Positions 43,617-53,156 of a stretch of 64,000 bases of DNA are shown here, one piece after another (positions within the stretch are counted from its first letter, which is position 1; every line of letters begins with the position of its first letter). A program made the position numbers and the translations under genes. This DNA is from an uncultured Chryseobacterium sp. (lineage in GTDB: Bacteria > Bacteroidota > Bacteroidia > Flavobacteriales > Weeksellaceae), in the NCBI GenBank assembly GCA_913774355.1, contig CAJYGB010000038.1:1-64000 (forward strand), written 5' to 3'. Under the pieces are notes generated by a model. That model was not told where the DNA came from and searched no databases. It saw nothing but the letters and a program-made list of their open reading frames with translations.

Positions 43617-44867
43617 TCAGTTATTAATAAGAATGCCTACCAAATCCTGAATAATCTTCTGTGCTACGAAATACATAAAATCCAGCCTTTCCAGATGTGG
43701 CATATACAATTTGGATGTCACTTCCGTATCGTGTACACGGATGGTGTAAAAGACTGTTCCTACCTCATTGCCGTCCTCCCCTTTTCCTGGCCCCGCCACT
43801 CCTGTTGTGGACAGTGAAATATCGGTATCAAATAATTTCTGACAGCCTTTTGCCATTTCTGCCGCCACCTGTTCACTGACCACTGTAAATTCTTCTACGG
43901 TTTCTTTCTTTACATTTAAAATACCGATCTTCTTTTCGGCAGCGTAGGGAATGATCCCGCCAAGGAAATAATTGGAACTTCCGGGAACGGATGTGATCAT
44001 CTTTGCGAGTTCTCCTCCGGTACAGCTTTCCGCCGTGGAAATGGTGAGTTTTCTTTCTGTTAAAATCCCGGCAAGGATTTTTTCGATTTTATCTTCAGAA
44101 GTGGCAATTACATTGTCTTTAATCAAAGGCAACAGTTTTTGGATTTCCTCTTCCAGTTGCTGCTGTAAAGCCGTTTCGTTTGATCCCGTGGCCGTGAGAC
44201 GTAATTTAACACGGGTTCCCACCGGCAGATAAGAAAGAGAAAGATTTGAAGGCAAAGCCAGCTCCCAGTTTTCAATAATATCTGCTAAAATGCTTTCAGG
44301 AATGCCTACTACGGAAACAATTCTTGTGGAAATATAATTTAAGCTGAATTTTTCATGTAAATAGGGAATAATCTGGTCTTTGATCAGCGGTTTCACTTCA
44401 TACGGAACCCCAGGCAGGCTGAACAAAAGTTTTCCGTTCTCTTCCATCATGGTACACGGTGCTGTTCCGAAATGATTCTGAAAAACTCTTGACCTTGTCG
44501 GAACAAATGCCTGCTCCCGGTTTCTTTCCAGAATTTCCAGTCGGCCGCGTTTTTCCATGTAAGCTTTCAGATGGTTGAAGGTGGCCTCATCCAAAGCAAG
44601 TTCGTCATTAAAAAATTCGGCAATGGCTTTTTTGGTTTTGTCGTCTCGGGTGGGTCCCAAACCTCCGGTCGTAATAATAACATCCCCTGTTTCAAAAGCA
44701 GTGCGGATGGTCTTTTTTATGGTCTCAATTTCGTCTGAAATGGTAAAGATCTGCAGAACTTTTGTCCCGATGTTTTTAAGTTCGTTCGCAATAAAGTTGG
44801 AATTGGTATCTATCGTGTTCCCCGAAAGGATTTCGTCACCAATGGTGATCAGAACAGCATTTTTCAT
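43617..44867 (-). CDS. cinA: CinA family nicotinamide-nucleotide amidohydrolase
   Basis: 416 residues from ATG 44865-44867 (MKNAVLITIGDEILSGNT). N-terminal MoCF-biosynthesis-like domain with TTGGLGPTRDD, then C-terminal CinA_C domain with STAESCTGGELA and TTGVAGPGKGEDG. The C-terminal domain deamidates NMN; the N-terminal domain is an ADP-ribose pyrophosphatase. Divergent from the next gene. Confidence 0.93.
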   Translation of the reverse strand: MKNAVLITIGDEILSGNTIDTNSNFIANELKNIGTKVLQIFTISDEIETIKKTIRTAFETGDVIITTGGLGPTRDDKTKKAIAEFFNDELALDEATFNHLKAYMEKRGRLEILERNREQAFVPTRSRVFQNHFGTAPCTMMEENGKLLFSLPGVPYEVKPLIKDQIIPYLHEKFSLNYISTRIVSVVGIPESILADIIENWELALPSNLSLSYLPVGTRVKLRLTATGSNETALQQQLEEEIQKLLPLIKDNVIATSEDKIEKILAGILTERKLTISTAESCTGGELAKMITSVPGSSNYFLGGIIPYAAEKKIGILNVKKETVEEFTVVSEQVAAEMAKGCQKLFDTDISLSTTGVAGPGKGEDGNEVGTVFYTIRVHDTEVTSKLYMPHLERLDFMYFVAQKIIQDLVGILINN

Positions 44868-44942
44868 ATAATATGGGTAGAAAAAATTTCTACGCAAATG
44901 ACGGAAATTTCTGTCTGCCGGGCAATATAAATTGATTTTTTC

Positions 44943-44950
44943 TATTTTTG
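44943..44950 (+). promoter_or_regulatory. promoter -7 box of the DUF7832-like gene
   Basis: TATTTTTG matches TAnnTTTG, 24 bases before the start codon. No good TTG is seen at the expected upstream distance. Confidence 0.4.
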
Positions 44951-44973
44951 ACGGAAATTGTTAAACTATCATT

Positions 44974-45450
44974 ATGTCTAAATACGACGATGCTTCGTGG
45001 CATTACGGCGGAGATTTTCCAGAAGAGCTTTCTGAAAACAACGGAGCCACGCACACCGGGATGTTCCTTAATTGGTGTATCAATAAAGGCCTGATCTCCG
45101 AGGAATTAAAAGAAGACACCGGAGAAGAAATCGAAAAGATCAGACGCCGTGAAATGACGGGTGCTGAATTTGTGATGGATTGTATGGACGGGAAGTTCTC
45201 GGAACATGACCTTAATGCGATGGGAAATGCCTTTGCACAGGATTATTACAAGGACGAAACGGATTTCGGAAACCGGTTCAGCTCATTTGCAGACGATTAT
45301 GTAAATCTCTTTGATACGAAAGCCGAAGAGAGCGATTATGAATACGAAACCTTCTATCATATTGAAGATACCTATGAAAACTATGATCTGATGAAACAGG
45401 TGATCGATCATCGTTTTGAGGAATGGAAAGAGTATAAAGGTTTGAACTGA
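44974..45450 (+). CDS. DUF7832-like protein
   Basis: 158 residues, strongly acidic, cytoplasmic. N-terminal KYDDASWHYGGDFPEEL and HTGMFLNWCINKGLI are the conserved parts of DUF7832-type proteins, which have been noted among possible immunity-type families. The family name comes from motif memory. No toxin gene is adjacent. Confidence 0.7.
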   Translation: MSKYDDASWHYGGDFPEELSENNGATHTGMFLNWCINKGLISEELKEDTGEEIEKIRRREMTGAEFVMDCMDGKFSEHDLNAMGNAFAQDYYKDETDFGNRFSSFADDYVNLFDTKAEESDYEYETFYHIEDTYENYDLMKQVIDHRFEEWKEYKGLN

Positions 45451-45561
45451 AAATCTTAACACATAAGAAACATAAGATTTTAGGCTTTTGGCTTTGAGAA
45501 TATCTTAGAACACATGAGAAAGAAAATCTGAGATTTTACAACCGATATGAATTGTACTTGT

Positions 45562-45657
45562 ATTGACTCCGTCGAATCTTCGATTTCCGTAGGAATCTCA
45601 GCGTAGTATTAGCATCGTGCGAAAGATTTGCGTGTAGATTCCTGCGGAATAACAAAG
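45562..45657. repeat. dispersed intergenic repeat
   Basis: GACTCCGTCGAATCTTCGAT through TAGATTCCTGCGGAATAACA, related to 31648-31750 and 54256-54300. No gene in this gap. Confidence 0.6.
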
Positions 45658-45716
45658 TAATGATAGATTTGTTTTTTTAAAAATGGATCATTGATAATTG
45701 ATGACCGATTTTCAAT

Positions 45717-46256
45717 TCAATCATGCTTCACCCAAATCAACTCCTCGGTATTATAGCCTACATTTTTTGCTTTTGCAAGAAATCTTTGCTTAATGCTGTC
45801 CGGGATTTCTTTGGTCCGTGAAAGGATCCACAGGTATTTTAAATTGTTGCCCATGATTAAAGCATACTGGTAATTTTCATCGATGTCAACAACATTATAC
45901 CCGGCCCAGATCGGCTTGAAGAAAGAAACTTTTAATCTTGCTTCATTTTCGCCGTTTACAAACCGGGCTTCACCGATGGATTCTTTCCATTCTTTTTTTA
46001 CGTAGTTATAGCCACGGTTGTCGACCTTAATGGTTCCGTCAGGATTTTTGGAATAAGTAGCCGTCACGTTATCCATGTTTTTCTCGAATTTATAATCGAA
46101 ACGGGCTATTTCGTACCATTTGCCAAGGTATTGATCAACTTTGAAGTTCTGAACTGCGGTAGCACCTTTCGGAATTCCAGCAGCACAGGAGTTTAAAATT
46201 ACGAGTCCTAAGATTCCCAGTGAAACGGGAATAGCAATTTTCTTCAGCATTTTCAT
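45717..46256 (-). CDS. lipocalin-family lipoprotein, Blc-like
   Basis: 179 residues. Lipobox LNSCA, then GKWYEIARFDYKFE (lipocalin motif GxW), a central GYNVVDID segment and YLWILSRTKEIP near the end. Matches bacterial lipocalin Blc, an outer membrane lipoprotein binding lysophospholipids or fatty acids. Stands alone. Confidence 0.92.
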   Translation of the reverse strand: MKMLKKIAIPVSLGILGLVILNSCAAGIPKGATAVQNFKVDQYLGKWYEIARFDYKFEKNMDNVTATYSKNPDGTIKVDNRGYNYVKKEWKESIGEARFVNGENEARLKVSFFKPIWAGYNVVDIDENYQYALIMGNNLKYLWILSRTKEIPDSIKQRFLAKAKNVGYNTEELIWVKHD

Positions 46257-46535
46257 AACAGAATATTTTTGTGGTATCCTGAATTCTTCAAAAATGATGC
46301 CTGAAAGAATTGCGGCTTTTCTTTCTTCAAGAGCCTGTTTTAAATTTAGCCTTTGTTTTTCAACATTAAGAATTAAGATATTTTAGCTAAAAAAATAATT
46401 CATCAGTTTCTTAGCAGTATATAACCTGATTTCCTGAAATCGTCATATTAAAGTGAAGCATAAACAAAGTTTATTTTAATTCAGAAAATTAAGAGTAATG
46501 ATGGAATGTTTTATAAATAAGAATCCAAACAGTTT

Positions 46536-47270
46536 CTATGAAAAAACCTTCAGGAAATTATCCTTAAAACTGCCGGAGACTTCGATTTCTGTATCGTCGG
46601 AAAGAGTTACGGTTCCGCTTTTATGGTAGGATTTTACAAAACGCGTATTGATGATGTGCGAACGGTGAACTCTTACAAAAGGGGATTCAAGGAGGTCGTC
46701 GAAATGCTTCAGGAAGCGGCAGACCATCTTCTTGGAACCGTCCGTAAGGTAAACCTGGGTAAAGTTGCCATCCGCCTGGAGCCTGATGATATCTTCTGTC
46801 TTTACGACGTCAAAGCCCTGTAAAGTAGGAAGAATAAGCTGTTGTTTCTCCGGTTTTAATTTTAAATTTTCGAGTAATATTTTATTCCGGTTGAGCGCTT
46901 CTTTGTTCTCAATGCTTTCTGCCGCTTTGTTTACCGCCACGATAAGCTCCTGAATATCGATAGGCTTCAGGATGTAATAGCTTGCCGATTTGTTCAGTGC
47001 CTGTAAGGAATACTGTGAAAACGCGGTAATGAAAATGGTTTCATAAGAAAAGTCTTTGGTGGCTTCCAGAACATCAAAGGCATTCCCGAAGGGCATTTCG
47101 ACATCCAGGAACACAAGCTGCGGTTGTTTATCGGCAATTATGGGAACGGCTTGTGTGATGTTTTCAGCTTCCCCTAAAATTTCGACCTGCGGACAGTATT
47201 TGGTGAGATAGCTCCTTAAAACTTCTCTCGCCATCAGTTCATCGTCTACGATTACGGTTTTTATTTTCAT
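46536..47270 (-). CDS. LytTR-type response regulator
   Basis: 244 residues. Receiver domain with phospho-acceptor Asp in VFLDVEMPFGN (about 55) and DDELMAREVL at the N-terminus. LytTR DNA-binding domain about 150-244 (ILRLQADGNFTQVYLTDG ... FVRVHRSHIINTRFV). Overlaps the histidine kinase gene by 4 bases, so they form an operon and a cognate pair. Confidence 0.93.
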   Translation of the reverse strand: MKIKTVIVDDELMAREVLRSYLTKYCPQVEILGEAENITQAVPIIADKQPQLVFLDVEMPFGNAFDVLEATKDFSYETIFITAFSQYSLQALNKSASYYILKPIDIQELIVAVNKAAESIENKEALNRNKILLENLKLKPEKQQLILPTLQGFDVVKTEDIIRLQADGNFTQVYLTDGSKKMVCRFLKHFDDLLESPFVRVHRSHIINTRFVKSYHKSGTVTLSDDTEIEVSGSFKDNFLKVFS

Positions 47271-49051
47271 TTATTCAGCAATTTATAGGTGATTTCCACA
47301 GCAACTCCCTGTGCATTTTTTTTATCGGTGATCTTACACTGTATATCCTGGTGATGGAGGTCATTCAGCAACGCAATCCGCTCCAGTGTATTTTTCATAC
47401 CCCGGCCTTTCCGGGCTTTCTGGTGTTCCGTTTTCTGCTTTTTGCTTTCTTCGATACCGATGCCGTTGTCTTGAATCGTTATTTTCAGATTTTGATCTTC
47501 CTTTTCAAAATGCAGGGTCAGAAATCCTTTGGTGGTCCTGTAACGAAGTCCGTGCCAGATGGCATTTTCGAGGAAGGGCTGCACGAGCATTCCGGGAACT
47601 TTCAGGCTTTGGGTATTGAGATTTTCATCCACCTCGATTTCATAGTCGAATTTATCGGCAAAGCGTGTTTTTTCCAGCGCCAGGTAATTCTGCAAGAGGT
47701 CCAGCTCCTGCTGAAACGGAATAAAGTCTTCCGTGGAGTTCTCCATTACGCCACGCATCAGCTTTGAAAATCGTGTTAAATACTGATTCGCTTCCAGTTC
47801 GTTATTCGTAGCAATAAAATGGTTTACCGAATTTAAGCTGTTGAAAATAAAATGGGGATTCATTTCACGGCGGAGCGACTGTAGGGCGATCTTTTTATTT
47901 TTTACCTGAACTTTTTTCAGGGTTCTGAAAATGAACAAAACCAGCGCGATGAGAATAACCAGAGCGGCAATCAGGCTGTAATTAAAAACATTTTTCTTGC
48001 GGATCAATTCGTCTTTTAATTGTTTTTCCTTTTCAAGCTGCGTGATTCTCTGCTCGTTATCCTCCAGGATCTTTTCATCGACCAGGCTTTTGTCTTTGGA
48101 AACAAGTTCCGGCAGTTTTCCTAAAAAATCACGGTAAAGTTTTACCGAAGCATCCGTATTTCCGGAAACACTATAAAGACTGTCTAGTTTTTTCACGCTT
48201 TTCCGGGCCTCCAGGGTGTGGCGTTTCTCAAGAGCGATCCTGTATGATTTTTTCAACAAGCCTATGGCTTCTTCCGGATCATTTTTCTTAATGTAAATGT
48301 CTGCCAGTTCGCGGATCTGCTCGACTTCCTTTTTAGAATTTTTCTTTACGAAATCTTCTTTCAACATTGTCTTTTTTGTTGCAATAGCTTTGTCAAATTT
48401 TCGATTGTCTACATAGAAATCAGTCAGTTTCTGATTGATTTCCAAAGCCTGTTGCGGGGCTTCCTTTTTGGAGATTCTATAAGCACTTGTAAGATTGGCC
48501 TCCGCTTTCGGAATATCATTTTGCTGAATATTTACATCCGCCATCTGGCTGTAGCTTGTTGCCAGCGCACTGTTATCCTTTTCTTTTTCGTTCAGCCGGA
48601 TATTGCTCTGGATGGCTTCTTCTTTTGCTTCAGGAGAACTTACGGAGAGCCGGGTTACATCATTGGAATTGAGAACACGGCTTTTAGGCGGGCTGACCTC
48701 TGCCGCTCTGTTGTAATTGCTGATGGCCGGGATAAACTTATTCTGTTTTTCCTGAGACTGTGCCAATTTACGGCTTGTCTTTTCAATATTGGACCTGTCA
48801 TTTAGTTTTTCATAAATGGCTTTAGCTTTGGCATAATATTCTTCACTTTTGCGGAAATTACCGTCTTTAAAGAAAGTTTCACCAATGTTGTAGTAGGAAT
48901 CAGCCTGTGCGGATTCGTCTTCGGTATCGACTGCCTTTTCCAGTTTTTTGGTCTGCATCCGCACCTCTCCCACCACATTACCGCTTTGGGCATGCACCAT
49001 ATTTACAAAAATCACTGAAAAGAAAACGGTAAAAAGTCGGAGCATCTTCAT
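47267..49051 (-). CDS. TPR-containing LytS-type histidine kinase
   Basis: 594 residues. Signal peptide (FFSVIFVNMVHAQ), then repeated TPR-like helices (about 45-330), a TM at about 353-373, and a His_kinase domain with NPHFIFNSLNSVNHF and LENAIWHGLRYR, DNGIGI. TPRs are predicted periplasmic sensor or scaffold. Typical Bacteroidota arrangement with a LytTR response regulator. Confidence 0.92.
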   Translation of the reverse strand: MKMLRLFTVFFSVIFVNMVHAQSGNVVGEVRMQTKKLEKAVDTEDESAQADSYYNIGETFFKDGNFRKSEEYYAKAKAIYEKLNDRSNIEKTSRKLAQSQEKQNKFIPAISNYNRAAEVSPPKSRVLNSNDVTRLSVSSPEAKEEAIQSNIRLNEKEKDNSALATSYSQMADVNIQQNDIPKAEANLTSAYRISKKEAPQQALEINQKLTDFYVDNRKFDKAIATKKTMLKEDFVKKNSKKEVEQIRELADIYIKKNDPEEAIGLLKKSYRIALEKRHTLEARKSVKKLDSLYSVSGNTDASVKLYRDFLGKLPELVSKDKSLVDEKILEDNEQRITQLEKEKQLKDELIRKKNVFNYSLIAALVILIALVLFIFRTLKKVQVKNKKIALQSLRREMNPHFIFNSLNSVNHFIATNNELEANQYLTRFSKLMRGVMENSTEDFIPFQQELDLLQNYLALEKTRFADKFDYEIEVDENLNTQSLKVPGMLVQPFLENAIWHGLRYRTTKGFLTLHFEKEDQNLKITIQDNGIGIEESKKQKTEHQKARKGRGMKNTLERIALLNDLHHQDIQCKITDKKNAQGVAVEITYKLLNK

Positions 49052-49181
49052 AAAACAAAGATATACATATCTGTCATTTGCTGAAAACGATTCACCAAGT
49101 GGAAACGGAAACCCACCAAGTCTGCCGTTTTTCTCCGGGATCCGAACCTAATTTTACGGCAGAATTTTAAATTTTATGATC

Positions 49182-49826
49182 ATGAAAAATTTTTCACCCT
49201 TGTTTTCAGTCTTATGTTTTCAACTTTCTTTTTCATAATTCTCCGGAAAAATCAATTACGGAAATCAGATCCAATATCCGGAAGTTAATATCAACATTGC
49301 TGCTCTACTCATTATTTCGGAAACGAATAAGGATTATCAGTATAAAAGGCATGGCCTTTTATCAAAGAATGAAATTTATGATCTTGTACGGGTAGACTAT
49401 TTTGCCGCCACCATCAAAAATATCCGTAAAGAACTGATGGCCAAAGCCAAAATACTTCTGGAGGAGAAGATGAAAAACCTGGCGTATTTTTCAGGGGACG
49501 ATTTTACCAACGCAACAAAAAATGTAAATGATGGCTTCAGGACGCTTCTGCCTACGGAAATTTATAAATCGTATGAATCCTACAACAGTTCGTCACTGGC
49601 GCTTACCAGGTTTGCCAATGTAAATCCGGCAGCCAAGTCCGTAACCATGTATTATCAGCCTGTCCCGGACAAAGAATTCGATTTTGTTATTAATCCGGTT
49701 GTTCACGAACCCGTTATCCAAATACTCTACGAAATAAAACTCAGCATCAAAAGAAATCCCGAAAGAAAAATAACAGCAGAACTGAAAGCGTCAAAAAAAG
49801 AAAAAAAGCGTTTCAGGTTGTTTTAA
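49182..49826 (+). pseudogene. exported hypothetical protein gene with a nonsense codon
   Basis: In-frame from ATG 49182-49184: MKNFSPLFSVLCFQLSFS then TAA at 49236-49238, then FSGKINYG... through KELMAKAKILL to 49826. The stop falls exactly where a signal peptide would end, and CAA to TAA is a plausible single change. The rest (about 196 residues) reads naturally. The 129-residue frame from 49437 is only its C-terminal part. No family recognised. Either a pseudogene or an error in the sequence. Confidence 0.65.
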
Positions 49827-49940
49827 AAACATGCTTATGAAAGATTTTAACTTCCGTAGCAAAATCTTAATATTAATTGAAATTCCGTTAACAGTCAACC
49901 GGTTAGCATTGAGTACATTTGTTTAAAACCAATCATGATT

Positions 49941-50294
49941 ATGAAAAAACACTTTTACTTTTTGGGCTTATGCGCTTTATTCCTGCAAAACTGCTCTTTT
50001 CTGGAGCAAAGCAATTTCATGGAAACGAAAATTATCTCCAGTGACCCCAACGAGAAAATTATTTACAAATATTACCAGACGGGAGTTCATGATTATAAAG
50101 TGGATTTTTATTCGGTAGATAAAGCCGGCACGACAAAATTGTTTGAACATTATTTTAACGATGCTCTTTTCGCTTCAGAACCTTATCATATTTCCGAAAA
50201 CGATGAGGCACTTATTATTAAAACAAGACTCTTTTCACAGGCTAGAACCTTCGTTACCAGAAGCGGGAAATCGATCATTTTAACAAACCGGTAG
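49941..50294 (+). CDS. hypothetical lipoprotein
   Basis: 117 residues from the second ATG (MKKHFYFLGLC), which gives a clean lipoprotein leader with lipobox LFLQNC. Mature part has mixed beta strands (KIIYKYYQTGVHDYKVDFYSVDK). Function unknown. It follows the pseudogene on the same strand. Confidence 0.7.
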   Translation: MKKHFYFLGLCALFLQNCSFLEQSNFMETKIISSDPNEKIIYKYYQTGVHDYKVDFYSVDKAGTTKLFEHYFNDALFASEPYHISENDEALIIKTRLFSQARTFVTRSGKSIILTNR

Positions 50295-50425
50295 CTGATT
50301 GTAAAATACTGCTCTTTTCAGGTATATTCACCAAGTCAAACCTCAGTTTCACCATGTCTCACAGTTTTATATTTTAATTCTTTTGTAATTTTACTTTAGA
50401 AATTTAAAATTAAAAAAAGGAAATT

Positions 50426-51100
50426 ATGAGATTGAGACATTTTTTACTGATCGGATTTCTGGTATTCGGAAGCCTGATCAACGCACAGGAAATTAAAAAA
50501 AATTTTATTGAAGTAACGGGAGTAGCGGAAATGGAAGTGGAACCGGATGAGATCATTTTCAATATCGGCATCAAAGGCGATAATAAAAACCAGCTGGCCG
50601 ACAATGAAAAACAGCTGTTCGAGATCTTGAAAAGCAATGGGGTGAAAAACGAAGACATCAAATTCATATCGATGTACCAGAATATGTATTCCAAAGTGAA
50701 AGTTTTCACAAAAAACCTTCAGTTTAAGGTCACCAAGAAAACGGATGTGGGAAATCTTTTTGAAAGCCTCAACCAGAAATGGGTAACCACCATCAACATC
50801 AGCGAAATCAAGAACACCAAAATCGCCGATTTCAGAAAAACCGTAAAGGTGAATGCTTTGAAAGCTGCCAAAGAGAAAGCCGACTACCTGCTGGAAAGCA
50901 TCGGTAAAAAGGCGGGAATGCCTCTTGAGATTACAGAAATTGAAGATTATACCAGCGATACCATCCTGCCGATGAACTTCAGAAGCAAAGTAGCCAACAT
51001 CCAGATGGAAGCTGCAGATGCCAACGTAGATTATTCATTTGATAACATCGATAATATTAAGCTGAAATACAGCATCAAAACGAAATACGAAATTCTTTAA
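50426..51100 (+). CDS. SIMPL domain (DUF541) protein
   Basis: 224 residues with signal peptide (FGSLINAQ). IEVTGVAEMEVEPDEIIFNIGI is the N-terminal SIMPL hallmark. The C-terminal part has the duplicated SIMPL-like layout. Periplasmic; function unclear, with links to oxidative stress proposed for some relatives. RBS-like AAAGGAAATT before the start. Confidence 0.88.
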   Translation: MRLRHFLLIGFLVFGSLINAQEIKKNFIEVTGVAEMEVEPDEIIFNIGIKGDNKNQLADNEKQLFEILKSNGVKNEDIKFISMYQNMYSKVKVFTKNLQFKVTKKTDVGNLFESLNQKWVTTINISEIKNTKIADFRKTVKVNALKAAKEKADYLLESIGKKAGMPLEITEIEDYTSDTILPMNFRSKVANIQMEAADANVDYSFDNIDNIKLKYSIKTKYEIL

Positions 51101-51155
51101 CCTATTTTATACGAGCTGAGATTTTTTTCAGCATACATATATATTTTGAGTGTGC

Positions 51156-51182
51156 AACCCGTGGCCGAAACGACTGCGGGTT
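51156..51182 (+). terminator. terminator of the SIMPL gene
   Basis: AACCCG (51156-51161) pairs with CGGGTT (51177-51182), followed by TTTT. Confidence 0.6.
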
Positions 51183-51317
51183 TTTTCATCGTAAAACAAA
51201 TAGATTACAGATATCTTTATGTTTTTTTCATCTAAAAAGGAATAAATTATCTTTAATACCACAAAAATTGGAGTGATGGTTTAATTGTTGTTATCAACTT
51301 AAAATCAACCACCATAA

Positions 51318-51325
51318 TATATTTG
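51318..51325 (+). promoter_or_regulatory. promoter -7 box, start codon directly downstream
   Basis: TATATTTG matches TAnnTTTG. The start codon is only 4 bases after it, so the mRNA may be leaderless or nearly so. Confidence 0.45.
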
Positions 51326-51329
51326 CAAT

Positions 51330-51710
51330 ATGATAACGATTATTCCAGAGGCTCCTGAGAATGTTGCCGCTTTCAGCGCAATAGGAGATGTGACGAAAGA
51401 AGACTTTGAAAACCTTGTACTTCCTCATGTACAAAGGAAAGTAAATGAGTATAACGAATTGAATTATCTATTGTATCTGGATACAGACCTGGATAAGTTT
51501 ACCATGGGTGCATGGCTGCAGGATGCTTTGTTAGGCTTGAAAAACCTGACGATGTGGAACAGGGCAGCCATTGTTACCGATAAGGAAGGAGTGCAGAACT
51601 TTACTGATATTTTCAGTGTCGTGATGCCGGGAGAATTTAAATCTTTCCCGAAAGGAAACCTGTACAATGCCTTGTACTGGTGCAAAAACGGGAATGAAGT
51701 GGAAGCGTAA
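51330..51710 (+). CDS. STAS/SpoIIAA-like domain protein
   Basis: 126 residues, cytoplasmic. N-terminal strand-helix pattern (VAAFSAIGDVTKEDFENLVLPHVQ), then NYLLYLDTDLDKFTMGAWLQDALLGLKN and a C-terminal WNRAAIVTDKEG segment, as in SpoIIAA-like (STAS/SEC14-type) proteins. Function unknown. The start is fixed by the promoter box 4 bases upstream. Confidence 0.8.
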   Translation: MITIIPEAPENVAAFSAIGDVTKEDFENLVLPHVQRKVNEYNELNYLLYLDTDLDKFTMGAWLQDALLGLKNLTMWNRAAIVTDKEGVQNFTDIFSVVMPGEFKSFPKGNLYNALYWCKNGNEVEA

Positions 51711-51733
51711 ACAGCTTATTATAAAAACAACGG

Positions 51734-51766
51734 AAGACTGTCTTTCTTAAGGGGCAGTCTTTTTTG
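51734..51766 (+). terminator. terminator of the STAS-like gene
   Basis: AAGACTG pairs with CAGTCTT (51734-51740 and 51755-51761), followed by TTTTT. Confidence 0.7.
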
Positions 51767-51780
51767 TTTGATGTATTAAA

Positions 51781-51806
51781 AAGGCTGCTCCTTCCGGAGC
51801 AGCCTT
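51781..51806 (-). terminator. terminator of the MFS gene
   Basis: GGCTGCTCC-TTCC-GGAGCAGCC, perfect 9-bp stem, just downstream of the MFS stop codon. Confidence 0.8.
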
Positions 51807-51814
51807 TATTTATT

Positions 51815-53017
51815 TTATTGATCACAAGAAACGCATTCTGCAGCCATTTCATTTTTATGTAACTTCTGCGAAGCATACAACTGTTTGTACCGGAAAGCAA
51901 TTACCAGTCCTATCAGCGTCATTCCCACCCCGACCAGAGACGGATAATTATAGGAATATCCTTTTTGCAAAGGAATCCCTCCCAGAAAAGCCCCCATGGC
52001 ATTGGCACAGTTGAAAGCTGCCTGCATAAAGGCTGCCGCCATCATTTCGCTTTTCGGAGCTGCCTTCATCATCATGATGTTGATCGGAGCTGCTACCGAC
52101 ATGGATAAAGCCCCACAGATAAAGGTTAATACCAGAGAAATGATTTTGTATTCCGAAAAGAAAAATACGCCGCCCAATGAAACCATCATCAGGGTCATCA
52201 GCAGGACACAGGTTTTTTCAGGGTTAAGCCTGTCCGACAAGTATCCGCCAACCAGGTTTCCGACCACCATCCCCGCTCCGGCCAGGATCATGACATAAGC
52301 CATCTGACTTTCCTTAATCCCCGAAACAATCGTCATCAGCGGAGTGATATAACTGAACCAGGTGAAAAGACCTCCGAAACCAATGGCTGTAATCATCAAA
52401 ACAAGCCAGGCCTGTTTTCCTTTAAGAAATTTCATCTCTTCCATAAAACGGGTGCCCTGATTGGTTTCCAGCACAGGGAGCCAAAGCTTTAAAAACAGGA
52501 GAGCCAGCAGTCCGATCACCGAAACAATGGCAAAATACCATCTCCAATGAAAAGTATGCCCGATATAGGTTACCAAAGGAACCATCGCCAGGTTGGCAAT
52601 AGTAAGCCCCGTAAACATCAGGGAAATATAAAATGCCTCTTTTCCTTTCGCTGCCATTCTGGTAGCAACGACGGTTCCCACTCCGAAAAACGCACCATGC
52701 GGAAGTCCCGAAAGGAAACGGATGATCATCATGGTCGTATAATCCGGTGCAACAGCCGATAAAGCATTGAATATGGTAAAAATTACCATCAGGGCGATCA
52801 GCACTTTCTTCGGCGGAAACTTTACCGAATAGCCGATCAGCATTGGTGCGCCGACGACAACCCCGAAGGCATAAGCCGAAATCAAGTGTCCCGCCTCTGG
52901 AATGCTTATCCCCAGGCTTCTCGCCATATCGGGAAGCAGTCCCATAATGGTAAACTCGGTAGTTCCGATTCCCAGTCCGCCGATGGCCAGCGGTATTATT
53001 CTCTTATCAATCTTCAT
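51815..53017 (-). CDS. MFS transporter of the AraJ/arabinose-efflux type
   Basis: 400 residues, 12 predicted TMs, with the GIGTTEFTIMGLLPDMARSLGISIPEAGHLISAYAFGVVVGAP start typical of the AraJ/YdhP drug-proton antiporter group. A RFLSGLPHGAFFGVGTVVA segment lies in the first half. Substrate unknown. Divergent from an AraC-type regulator at 53157, which probably controls it. Confidence 0.92.
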   Translation of the reverse strand: MKIDKRIIPLAIGGLGIGTTEFTIMGLLPDMARSLGISIPEAGHLISAYAFGVVVGAPMLIGYSVKFPPKKVLIALMVIFTIFNALSAVAPDYTTMMIIRFLSGLPHGAFFGVGTVVATRMAAKGKEAFYISLMFTGLTIANLAMVPLVTYIGHTFHWRWYFAIVSVIGLLALLFLKLWLPVLETNQGTRFMEEMKFLKGKQAWLVLMITAIGFGGLFTWFSYITPLMTIVSGIKESQMAYVMILAGAGMVVGNLVGGYLSDRLNPEKTCVLLMTLMMVSLGGVFFFSEYKIISLVLTFICGALSMSVAAPINIMMMKAAPKSEMMAAAFMQAAFNCANAMGAFLGGIPLQKGYSYNYPSLVGVGMTLIGLVIAFRYKQLYASQKLHKNEMAAECVSCDQ

Positions 53018-53091
53018 TGTATTGCCTTTTAACTAATTTCAAAGTGCAAAAGTCGACAGAATTTACCGGTTATACTTTAACGGAAATGATA

Positions 53092-53099
53092 TAAATTTG
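53092..53099 (+). promoter_or_regulatory. promoter -7 box of the AraC-type gene
   Basis: TAAATTTG matches TAnnTTTG. It lies 57 bases upstream of the AraC-type start codon, in the divergent region shared with the MFS gene. Confidence 0.35.
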
Positions 53100-53156
53100 T
53101 TCTGTATTAACAATTTTAATTAAATTTAAATTAATTATTAATCAAAAGAGAACCTA

